Notes under the pieces: model-generated | The model's database searches: none | The model's input: the letters and a program-made list of their open reading frames with translations, nothing else | Told to the model about the DNA's origin: nothing | Source: CAYPHJ01 sp964410485 | Lineage (GTDB): Bacteria; Desulfobacterota; Binatia; UBA9968 | Direction: 5' to 3' | DNA length: 18,434 nt | Assembly (NCBI GenBank): GCA_964410485.1 | Contig: CAYPHJ010000091.1 | Coordinates: 1 to 18,434, forward strand | Shown: positions 6,299 to 13,481 of the stretch, piece after piece | How the letters are laid out: each line of letters opens with the position of its first letter | How positions within the stretch are numbered: position 1 is the stretch's first letter | Position numbers and translations under genes: made by a program

Positions 6299-7705
6299 CT
6301 ACGTCGATAATTTTGCTTCCTCGGTGGATTCGCTCGGATCGTTGATCTTGAGCTTTTCAATCCGATACTTCAGTATGCGTCGGCTCGTTCCAAGTAACGC
6401 AGCCGCCTTCGTCTGATTAAAGCCCGTCCTTTGCAGCGCCTTGACAATGAGTTCACGCTCAAACTCGTCCACCGCCTCGCTAAGGGGCCTGGAGCCGCTC
6501 AAGACATCCTCTTTTAGAGTGGCCGTATGATCGGTGGAGCGCAAACCGATCGGAAGATCTCGCAGCATGATCATGTCGTGTGGTGTCAGGATTGTTAACC
6601 GCTCGAGTAGATTCTCCAGCTCTCGCACATTGCCCGGCCAGTAATAGGACGTGAAGAAGTCTATCACTTCGGGCGACAACACTTTCGGCACAATCGCGTG
6701 CTCCTGCGCTTTCAGCTTCAAGAAGTGATCGAGCAGCAAAGGAATATCGTCGCAGCGATCTCGCAGAGGCGGCAGAAACAGCCCGACAACATTCAGCCGG
6801 TAGAAAAGGTCCAGCCGAAATTCGCCCGCTTTGGCCATCGTCTCCAGATCGCGGTTACTTGCCGCAATGACCCTCACGTCAACCTTGATCTCATCGACAC
6901 CGCCCAGCCGGGTAAATGTTTCTTGCTCGATTGCGCGCAGGAATTTAGCTTGAGTACCCAGATTCAACTCACCGATTTCGTCGAGAAACAGAGTTCCGCC
7001 GTGGGCCAATTCGAATCGTCCGATCTTTTTTTGCGACGCGTTGGTGAAAGCACCCTTTTCGTAACCGAAGAGTTCGCTCTCGATGAGTGTGTCCGGTAGT
7101 GCTGCGCAATTAACCACAACGAAGGGCTTTGAGCGCCTTTCGCTGTTATAGTGGATGGCCCGAGCGATCAGTTCCTTCCCGGTACCACTTTCACCGGTGA
7201 TCAACACCGTACTTTTTTTCGCCGCCACCATGCTCACCGACTTGAAAACATCGGTAATCTGTTTGGATTTCCCAATAACGTGATCGATACCATATTTGCG
7301 GCCGACCTCTTCTTTTAGTCGCTCCAACTCTCTCGATAACTGGACTTTTTCCAACGCGTGGTCGACACGAAGTCGAAGCTCCTCCACATCAAAAGGTTTG
7401 GTAACATAATCGAAGGCGCCGGTTCCTTTTGCAGCGAAAGCCGTCCGGGCCGTATTGAGGGCGGTCAACATAATAACCTGGCACTCCGGATGTATCGATT
7501 TCATCTGCTTGAGCACGGCCAGTCCGTCGGCACCCGGCATAACGATGTCCAACAGCACAACATCCGGTCTCTCATCCGTCACTTTCTGTACGGCTTCTTC
7601 GGCTGAAGAAGCTTCGAGCACGCGCAAAGTTCTGTTAAAAACCAGCTGAAGCGATTGCCTGACTCCAGCTTCATCATCGACAACTAACAACACAGGTTGA
7701 CTCAT
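6299..7705 (-). CDS. NtrC-family sigma-54-dependent response regulator
   Basis: At 468 residues it has the standard NtrC layout. The receiver (1-120) has D10/D11, phospho-acceptor D53 (LLDIVMPG), T81 and K103. The AAA+ domain has Walker A GESGTGKE (171-178), Walker B LFLDEIGE (239-246), RLDLFYRLNV with arginine-finger candidates (R297, R303) and YWPGNVREL (355-363). A Fis-type helix-turn-helix follows (NQTKAAALLGTSRRILKYRIEKL, about 430-452). It should activate sigma-54 RNA polymerase when phosphorylated. The sigma-54 contact loop, normally GAFTGA, reads GAFTNA (218-223). The ATG at 7705 follows the fused-kinase stop by 17 bases with a weak Shine-Dalgarno. Likely phosphate donors are the membrane kinase two genes upstream and perhaps the hybrid kinase downstream. 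Confidence 0.95.
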   Translation of the reverse strand: MSQPVLLVVDDEAGVRQSLQLVFNRTLRVLEASSAEEAVQKVTDERPDVVLLDIVMPGADGLAVLKQMKSIHPECQVIMLTALNTARTAFAAKGTGAFDYVTKPFDVEELRLRVDHALEKVQLSRELERLKEEVGRKYGIDHVIGKSKQITDVFKSVSMVAAKKSTVLITGESGTGKELIARAIHYNSERRSKPFVVVNCAALPDTLIESELFGYEKGAFTNASQKKIGRFELAHGGTLFLDEIGELNLGTQAKFLRAIEQETFTRLGGVDEIKVDVRVIAASNRDLETMAKAGEFRLDLFYRLNVVGLFLPPLRDRCDDIPLLLDHFLKLKAQEHAIVPKVLSPEVIDFFTSYYWPGNVRELENLLERLTILTPHDMIMLRDLPIGLRSTDHTATLKEDVLSGSRPLSEAVDEFERELIVKALQRTGFNQTKAAALLGTSRRILKYRIEKLKINDPSESTEEAKLST

Positions 7706-7722
7706 AGATCTGTTTTTCCGAA

Positions 7723-9606
7723 CTAAGCGGTCGGGAACTCCATTCTGAGTATCTCTTTTTCAGCGCGTGAATGTTCCATGAACATTTTGCCGCCGTTTCT
7801 CTCCACCAAGACTTTTGCCAGTAGCATACGCAAGGGTAGATTTTCTTCGAGCAAACCCGAGGGACGGCCCAGATAGTGTGTAACTGAGGTCATGCGCGCC
7901 GCATCGGGCGCATAGGATATAACCAGCGTTCCTCGGGAATCAATGGCGATCTCAATTTCGCTTCCGATCTTTGTTTGCGACAAGATGCCGAGAAGAACAT
8001 TTTTTAGAGAATAGGCGAGCTGATCTTCGTCCGTGCGAATTTCGCGACTATGGCCGTTTTCCATCCAACGAATTGCGGTTTGTCGTTTAGCGCAGTCGCT
8101 GCCAATTTCCGCAAGCACGGAGCACAAGCGTTCCGCCAGCGCGACATTCGTGGCCTGCGGTTGAGAGAACTCAGAAAACTGAATCAAAACCTCCAACAGT
8201 TCATCCATTCGTTCAATATCGCTGGCCACGACCTCCTGAAACCGCGCGCGAAAATTTTCGTCATGATAGCGGTCGCCGAGAAGTTGGGCGAACGTTTTGA
8301 TCGTGACCATTGGGTTTTTCAACTCGTGAGCGAGCTCGTGGATTAAAACGGTCAGGTCCACCGGTCGGGCACTTCCGTTCCCCCATTCGCCAAGTTGATC
8401 TCTTTTTTCAATACCTAAATCGTTGGACAAACGATGCTGGGCTTGCGCGTCTCCCGCCGGCCACTCGACCCGTGCCGCAGCGGACAAATGCGCCGAGTCC
8501 AGGCCAGTCCCACGGCCATAGGAATCAAACACGAGATCGCTCGCATCGATATGCGCCTTTCCCGCCAGAGCCAGGGTTCGTGCGATGACCGCTTCCATTT
8601 CACCCAGATTACCGAACCATAAGTAGTTACTTAATCGCTGGTTCGCTTGCGGTGAAAGACTTGCCTTGCCGAGATCCAACTCCTCGGCGTAAAACTGCGC
8701 AAACCAGAGCGCGATGACCGGAATCTCATCTCTGCGGTCCCTGAGCGGCGCAAGGTTCAACTTCAGAGTCGCCAGCTTGTAATACAATCGTTCGAGAAAA
8801 TGGCCACTATAGACCTGCTCCAAGAGATCCCCTTGCGCGGTCGCTAGTGTTTCACAGCGGCCAAATCCTCCTTTCTCCTCCAGAAAGTTGAGAAGCGACG
8901 ACTGCTGGACAGTTGACAGCTTGTCGACGTTTTCGATTAACAAAGTCATCGCACCACCGGGTAGGTTTGGGTCGGCCAGGAACCCGGATGCCACTTCTAG
9001 CGTGGGGTCGATCGTTACTTGGTTCTCATTGACCGTTATGCGGCGTATTGCGCCCCCTCTTAGCGCACCCATGGCCCGCGCAACCCGGTCCTGACCACAA
9101 CCTATTTCTCCCGCAATTAAGACCGACAACCGAGTCGCGGCGAACCGGCGGGCCAACGTTGCGGCCGTGCGGCTTAGATACGGAAAATCCAGATATTGAT
9201 CAAATCGTTGACTCTTCTCGTCCCGAGCTGGCGCCTGAGTGTTGGGGAGAGCCTCCCGGTAAGCTAGTAAGCGAGCAACCTTGTCCCTTAACTCATACGG
9301 GTTGAACGGTCTGGTTAGACAGCCTACCTGCGTGCGATCCCCGATTAGCTTGGCGGTGGATTTCGAATCCACCAGAAACAGAATGGCGAATGGGACGCGT
9401 GCTGCAAAGTTCAGCAGAGTTGCTGGCTGCGCAGCCAGGCTGGCTGTGACCCCCAAAATCACCAGATCGGGCTGCTCTTCCGGTTCGGCGAGAGAGAGAG
9501 GACTAGTTCCGAGCGACCGATGGAATACGATGAATTCATGACCGAGGATTAGAGCGAGCGTTTCCCGCACCACCTCCGACTCATCAATGACTAGGATTCG
9601 CTTCAT
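7723..9606 (-). CDS. Fusion of degenerate receiver, degenerate NtrC-like AAA+ and histidine kinase-like domain
   Basis: This 627-residue protein combines three decayed domains. Residues 1-120 are receiver-like (KRILVIDESE), but Gly52 (LVILGVTAS) replaces the phospho-acceptor Asp. Residues about 140-365 resemble the NtrC AAA+ domain: Walker A reads GEIGCGQD (the Lys is Q172), Walker B reads LLIENV, and the GAFTGA region is missing, while APLRDRRDEIPV and YLWFGNLGEMEAVI remain. Residues about 415-625 are HisKA plus an ATPase-like domain. The H-box His (LAHELKNPM, H427) is kept, but the N-box is reduced (YSLKNVLLG) and the G1 and G2 glycine motifs are absent. It therefore probably cannot hydrolyse ATP or accept a phosphate on the receiver, and may be a scaffold or inhibitor. 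I chose the ATG at 9606; 9612 is possible. It overlaps the upstream kinase gene by 23 bases. Confidence 0.8.
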   Translation of the reverse strand: MKRILVIDESEVVRETLALILGHEFIVFHRSLGTSPLSLAEPEEQPDLVILGVTASLAAQPATLLNFAARVPFAILFLVDSKSTAKLIGDRTQVGCLTRPFNPYELRDKVARLLAYREALPNTQAPARDEKSQRFDQYLDFPYLSRTAATLARRFAATRLSVLIAGEIGCGQDRVARAMGALRGGAIRRITVNENQVTIDPTLEVASGFLADPNLPGGAMTLLIENVDKLSTVQQSSLLNFLEEKGGFGRCETLATAQGDLLEQVYSGHFLERLYYKLATLKLNLAPLRDRRDEIPVIALWFAQFYAEELDLGKASLSPQANQRLSNYLWFGNLGEMEAVIARTLALAGKAHIDASDLVFDSYGRGTGLDSAHLSAAARVEWPAGDAQAQHRLSNDLGIEKRDQLGEWGNGSARPVDLTVLIHELAHELKNPMVTIKTFAQLLGDRYHDENFRARFQEVVASDIERMDELLEVLIQFSEFSQPQATNVALAERLCSVLAEIGSDCAKRQTAIRWMENGHSREIRTDEDQLAYSLKNVLLGILSQTKIGSEIEIAIDSRGTLVISYAPDAARMTSVTHYLGRPSGLLEENLPLRMLLAKVLVERNGGKMFMEHSRAEKEILRMEFPTA

Positions 9607-11785
9607 CTGCATGCGCCCGACCGTTGACTCCTGGCCGAACCGGCTTTCCAAGAGGCACGTTCACGAAAAACGATGCTCCCTTCCCCGTCTTGCTTTCCAC
9701 CGTTATGTGTCCGCCATGTTCCTGGACGATTTGGTGGGAAATTGAGAGTCCGAGGCCACTCCCTTCATCTTTGCTGGTAAAAAATGGATCAAAGATGTGG
9801 TCGAGATTCTCTTCTGGAATACCAATGCCGGTATCGCGAACTTCGACTTGCAAAAACCTCGCTGTATTGCCCGCGTCACGCCTAGAATTGAGACGGGTCG
9901 AAATATAGATGGAGCCCCCTTCTTTCATGGCCTGAATAGCATTCAGAATGAGATTCATAAATACCTGTTTCATCTGCTCTCTGTCAATCCAAACTTTCGG
10001 CAGGTCCGTGCCGAAATCCCTTTCGATAGCAACCCCCTTTTCTTTCGCTTCGGTTTCCAAGATGCGGGCTATACTTTCCACGATATCATTAATGTTCTCT
10101 TCAGCGACGTTGGGACGGGATGGCCGGGCAAAGCTCAGCAAATCGTTGATGAGTCCGCAGATCCGATCGACCTCTTTTAATGCCAGACCTTGAAATCCTT
10201 CGCGAAATTCCGCGTCATCATAACGCTCCGGCAGGAGCTGGGTGAACGTCCGGATTGCGACCAGGGGGTTGCGAATCTCGTGCGCCAATCCGGCCGTAAG
10301 CAGCCCCAGAGACGACAGCCGGTCCGCCCGCCGCAGAGTCGCCTGCGATTGCTTCAGGTTTTCGTACAGCCGGGCATTTTCAATAGCAATCGCCGCCTGG
10401 TTGGCGAGAGTAGACAAAAGTTCAATATCGTCGTTTGAATAAATCTGCTTGCCCTCTTTATGGCCAAGGTTGAGAATTCCAACAAGCTTGTCTTTGGAAA
10501 CGATCGGAATGCTGACTTCTGCTTCAAGTTCAGCCATTCTTGCAGCAGCCAACTGAAAGTCATACTGATGACGAGCCATCTCAAGCTCCTCTCTGACAAT
10601 CCCCTGCTGACTGGAATGGAGTCTTCGCACAATAGGATCGGCACGGGCAAGGACGGTCTCATCGTACTGTTCCTTATCCATGCCTATTCTTGCTCTTAGA
10701 TGGTACGAACCCTTCGACTCGTCCAGTAGATACAAAGACGCCTTATCGATGCCCAGCGCTCTTGCGACGGTCCGCACAAGACTATTGGATAGCTGGTCGA
10801 TGTCGACCATTGCGACCATCTCTTTGCTGAAGCGAACAAGAGTCTCACGATAATCGATATGTTTTTGAAACAAAACTTTTTCTAAAGCTTCCTCCGTTCT
10901 AAACCGCACCTTTGGAAACAAGAATCCTACCACAAGAAGAACAAGCAAAGTCGACATCGAAAATGTGTAGCTAATGGTTCCGAAGGTGATTTGCTGTCCG
11001 AAGATGAGCAGCACATAACATGGCACCAACAGCACGCAAAGTAGACAGGCATTAATAAGACTCTTTTTGATAACGACATTGATATCGAGTAATCGGTACT
11101 GAGCGATTGCGTAAGCCGTACTGGAGACGTAGATGGGTATCGCGTAAGAGCCGTATGGAAACAGTGGAAAAATCGTGATGTCGTATAAGTACAGAAAATT
11201 ATGAGCGCCGCCTACATAACCTAATAGAGATCCAAACAGAAGGTATTTCAGCTGATTTCTTCGCAATCCCTGCGATGCAAAATAGCCGCGCAATAAACCT
11301 ACCAAACCTAAGGTTGCGCCTAGTGTGAAAAAAACGACGAGATAGATATATCCCGGTTCGGCAACCATGAGGTATTTGATGCCATATTTAGGAGCGACAT
11401 CAGAAACGAGAGTTCCATTAATGCAAAGAAAAATTAATAAACCGGCAAACACATACAATGTACTGAGCAAACGTACGGAAATGATCCGCCTCTGGTCACG
11501 AAAAAACTCCTTGACAAAGTGAACAAAGAGAACAGGTATGAGGGCGGCTCCGAAGTGCAGGTATTTTCCAGTAAAGACAGCCAATGGCCGGCTGTCCGTA
11601 AACACATGCACTGTCAACAGAGCACTCCAAAGTGAAATGCTAAAAGAATAGACGCAAAAGATCCGGTAAAGGTTGGAGTGATAATTTTTAACAAATACAA
11701 AACAGCCAAGCGCAGCAGTCGTCGCAGCAGTAAGCGCGGCTGAAAGACCTATATGAGTGGCGGCTGTTAGGCCAAAGATATCCAA
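9584..11785 (-). CDS. 7TM-GAF membrane sensor histidine kinase
   Basis: This 733-residue inner-membrane kinase has an N-terminal 7TM-type sensor region (about residues 8-290, several hydrophobic spans, ending YRLLDINVVIKKS and two further spans). A GAF domain follows (about 320-475), then a short coiled coil, HisKA with H502 (GLAHEIRNPLVAIRTF), and a complete HATPase: N-box FMNLILNAIQAM (N611, N615), G1 DTGIGIP (D651), F-box FDPFFTSK and G2 GSGLGLS. It should be an active NtrB-like kinase and is the best donor for the NtrC-type regulator in the same run. The region resembles kinases such as PrsK of the PEP-CTERM/XrtA system, but the partner genes of that system are not seen. The start is TTG at 11785, 9 bases after the FabF stop and in the same frame; no ATG is available near the N-terminus. 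Confidence 0.92.
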   Translation of the reverse strand: MDIFGLTAATHIGLSAALTAATTAALGCFVFVKNYHSNLYRIFCVYSFSISLWSALLTVHVFTDSRPLAVFTGKYLHFGAALIPVLFVHFVKEFFRDQRRIISVRLLSTLYVFAGLLIFLCINGTLVSDVAPKYGIKYLMVAEPGYIYLVVFFTLGATLGLVGLLRGYFASQGLRRNQLKYLLFGSLLGYVGGAHNFLYLYDITIFPLFPYGSYAIPIYVSSTAYAIAQYRLLDINVVIKKSLINACLLCVLLVPCYVLLIFGQQITFGTISYTFSMSTLLVLLVVGFLFPKVRFRTEEALEKVLFQKHIDYRETLVRFSKEMVAMVDIDQLSNSLVRTVARALGIDKASLYLLDESKGSYHLRARIGMDKEQYDETVLARADPIVRRLHSSQQGIVREELEMARHQYDFQLAAARMAELEAEVSIPIVSKDKLVGILNLGHKEGKQIYSNDDIELLSTLANQAAIAIENARLYENLKQSQATLRRADRLSSLGLLTAGLAHEIRNPLVAIRTFTQLLPERYDDAEFREGFQGLALKEVDRICGLINDLLSFARPSRPNVAEENINDIVESIARILETEAKEKGVAIERDFGTDLPKVWIDREQMKQVFMNLILNAIQAMKEGGSIYISTRLNSRRDAGNTARFLQVEVRDTGIGIPEENLDHIFDPFFTSKDEGSGLGLSISHQIVQEHGGHITVESKTGKGASFFVNVPLGKPVRPGVNGRAHADEANPSH

Positions 11786-11794
11786 TTTTATTGC

Positions 11795-13045
11795 CTAGAA
11801 GCGATCTCGAGCTCCCCGCAGAACGATGGAGGCGTTTTTGCCGCCAAACCCGAAAGTATTGAGCAGCATGTGGTTCACCGGCATATGAAGTAGGCTGTCT
11901 CGATTGACGTTCAAATTGCAGTTCGGATCTAGTTCGTCACAATTCACATTTCGCGGTATTATCCCCTTGTAAATCGACAATGCGGCCGCTGCTGTCTCGA
12001 TCGCACCGCATGCGCCTTGAGTGTGGCCAATCATAGATTTGACAGAAACAACCGGGACGGAGTCTACTCTTCCCCCGAAGAGGTTTTGTAACACCCTAGC
12101 TTCTGTTCTGTCATCAGCGATCGTACCTGCCCCGTGAGCTTGTACATAGTCCACCTGGTCTGTGGTTATCCCTGCGTCCTCCATCGCGCCCAACATCACC
12201 GCGGTGCCTTTGGCCCCATCCGGGTTCATCATCATCATGCTGTAGGTATCCGCGTTGTGGCACCAGCCTGCAATCTCGGCATAAATACGAGCATTTCTCT
12301 TCAATGCGTTCTCTAAAGTCTCACAGACCAATACTGCGGCGCCTTCACTAAGAAGTATCCCGTCTCTGCTTGCATCGAAAGGACGAGGCACCTGGCATGG
12401 GCGTTCATTTCGTGTCGTCATGACGCGCGCTGCGCAGTAGGCACCGAAGATGCCAGGATCGAGAGGAGCCTCGGTGCCGCCAATCAAAGCAACATCAATG
12501 CGATCAGCCCTGAAGCTATCGAGCGCGTATCCTATGGCAACGGTACTGGAGACGCACCCGGATGAGATTGTATCGCTTGCTCCTGTTAATCCGAAGCGAA
12601 AAGATAAATGAGCCGAGGTTGCGTTCGGAAACGTCGATACCGCCGTGTATGGATTGATTCGTTTGAGTCCTTTTTCCCTGAAGACATCGTATTCTCGGAA
12701 TGCCCACGCTTGGCCTCCGATGGCGGTACCGGTGAAAACGCCAGATCTTGCTGGATTTGAGTCTAAATTGAGTTTCGCATCCTCTACGGCCATCATCGCT
12801 GCGGCTACGATCATCTGGCACGATCGGTCCATTCGACGCGCGTCCTTGTGGGAGATAAACTCGGTAGGCTCAAAGTTGCGGATCTCACCAGCAACTTGAG
12901 TCGGATAGCTGGTGACGTCAAAAGTGGATATTTTGGCCGATCCAGACTTACCGCTGAGTAGGCCCAACCAGAATGCCTTCTTACCCACTCCAATCGGAGA
13001 AACAACTCCGATGCCGGTGATTACCATTCGCCTGCGGTTACTCAC
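11795..13045 (-). CDS. Divergent FabF-type beta-ketoacyl-ACP synthase
   Basis: This 416-residue condensing enzyme joins malonyl-ACP to an acyl chain in fatty acid or polyketide synthesis. The Cys-His-His triad is at C164, H304 and H341, with K336, numbering one higher than E. coli FabF, so fold and catalysis should be intact. Surrounding motifs differ from housekeeping FabF: SSGCVSS around the Cys, HGAGTIADD instead of HGTSTxxND, and NTFGFGGKN instead of GFGGTN. HGxGTxxDDRxE recalls type II polyketide KS-alpha enzymes. A GTG start at 13045 is supported by GGAGA just upstream; an ATG at 13027 is the alternative. No ACP, reductase, dehydratase or chain-length factor is nearby, so it is probably a specialised second synthase. 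It heads the leftward signalling run, with the sensor kinase 9 bases downstream. Confidence 0.88.
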   Translation of the reverse strand: MSNRRRMVITGIGVVSPIGVGKKAFWLGLLSGKSGSAKISTFDVTSYPTQVAGEIRNFEPTEFISHKDARRMDRSCQMIVAAAMMAVEDAKLNLDSNPARSGVFTGTAIGGQAWAFREYDVFREKGLKRINPYTAVSTFPNATSAHLSFRFGLTGASDTISSGCVSSTVAIGYALDSFRADRIDVALIGGTEAPLDPGIFGAYCAARVMTTRNERPCQVPRPFDASRDGILLSEGAAVLVCETLENALKRNARIYAEIAGWCHNADTYSMMMMNPDGAKGTAVMLGAMEDAGITTDQVDYVQAHGAGTIADDRTEARVLQNLFGGRVDSVPVVSVKSMIGHTQGACGAIETAAAALSIYKGIIPRNVNCDELDPNCNLNVNRDSLLHMPVNHMLLNTFGFGGKNASIVLRGARDRF

Positions 13046-13197
13046 GGTGACTCTCCACTTTCTGCATTTCGACCCCGCGACACCTTATCCACAAAGATTG
13101 TTCGACATCTAAGGTAAATTCTCGCGACTGCTGATAGGACCACTTATGACGAACAATGAAACCGGCAAAGAAAACTCTCACGAACGTTTGATGGTCT
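13046..13197. other. Intergenic region upstream of the ketoacyl synthase
   Basis: This 152-base gap lies between the FabF-type gene start and the stop of the small HTH gene, both leftward. It should contain the promoter of the signalling run if that run is independent, but I find no convincing -35/-10 pair and no -24/-12 element. A short rightward frame from 13146 overlaps the HTH gene and has no support. Confidence 0.4.
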
Positions 13198-13392
13198 TTA
13201 GTTGGAACCAGGTTTACGCATGTTTGAATTTTTCATTAGCCACGCATCGATCAACTTCTTTCTAAATCTCCACTGATTTCCCACTTTAAAGGCAGGAATC
13301 TTTTTCTGGGTTACAAGGCGATAAACGGTAAATTTATCTACCTTAAGGTACTCGGCAACTTGAACCGCCGTTAATAGTTTTTCTTGCATCAT
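13198..13392 (-). CDS. Small excisionase/MerR-type HTH DNA-binding protein
   Basis: This 64-residue protein is almost entirely one winged helix-turn-helix of the excisionase (HTH_17) family: LLTAVQVAEYLKVDKFTVYRLV gives the helix-turn-helix and KIPAFKVGNQWRFRKKLIDAWL the wing. The ATG at 13392 is preceded by AAGGA at good spacing; a second ATG follows directly at 13389. Family members include phage excisionases and free-standing transcription regulators. With no integrase nearby, a regulator role is more likely. It is divergent from the FadL-type gene, so its own promoter and that of the channel are natural targets. A good promoter (TTGACT, 17-base spacer, TATATC) lies upstream. Confidence 0.8.
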   Translation of the reverse strand: MMQEKLLTAVQVAEYLKVDKFTVYRLVTQKKIPAFKVGNQWRFRKKLIDAWLMKNSNMRKPGSN

Positions 13393-13412
13393 ACTTTTCC
13401 TTATGTCAGACT

Positions 13413-13440
13413 TTGGCAACAATTGGCACTGATATATAGG
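13413..13440 (+). promoter_or_regulatory. Candidate promoter of the FadL-type gene
   Basis: TTGGCA (13413-13418) and TATAGG (13435-13440) are separated by 16 bases. TTGGCA is repeated at 13423, 10 bases later, on the same face of the helix, so the pair could be a protein-binding direct repeat instead. It overlaps the leftward promoter of the HTH gene. Confidence 0.3.
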
Positions 13441-13459
13441 ACTTGCTAGAACTAGTCAA
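13431..13459 (-). promoter_or_regulatory. Candidate sigma-70 promoter of the HTH gene
   Basis: Read leftward, TTGACT (13459-13454) and TATATC (13436-13431) have the ideal 17-base spacing. The predicted start lies about 30 bases before the ATG at 13392. A near-palindrome (CTTG-CTAG-AA-CTAG-T-CAAG, 13442-13460) covers the -35 and spacer and could be an operator. Confidence 0.45.
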
Positions 13460-13481
13460 GCGAAAGGTAATTGACTAAAAA

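Noticed and set aside
13146..13265. About 39-codon rightward frame beside the HTH gene
   Set aside because: It lies largely opposite the HTH coding sequence and has no Shine-Dalgarno or family resemblance.
13198..13392. Phage or integrative-element remnant
   Set aside because: Only an excisionase-like fold is present; no integrase, att repeats, phage genes or compositional break were seen.
13425..13446. Sigma-54 element before the FadL-type gene (TTGGCAC ... TTGC)
   Set aside because: The GG-GC separation is 20 bases, not 12; a second pairing of the nearby TTGGCA copies is off by one base.
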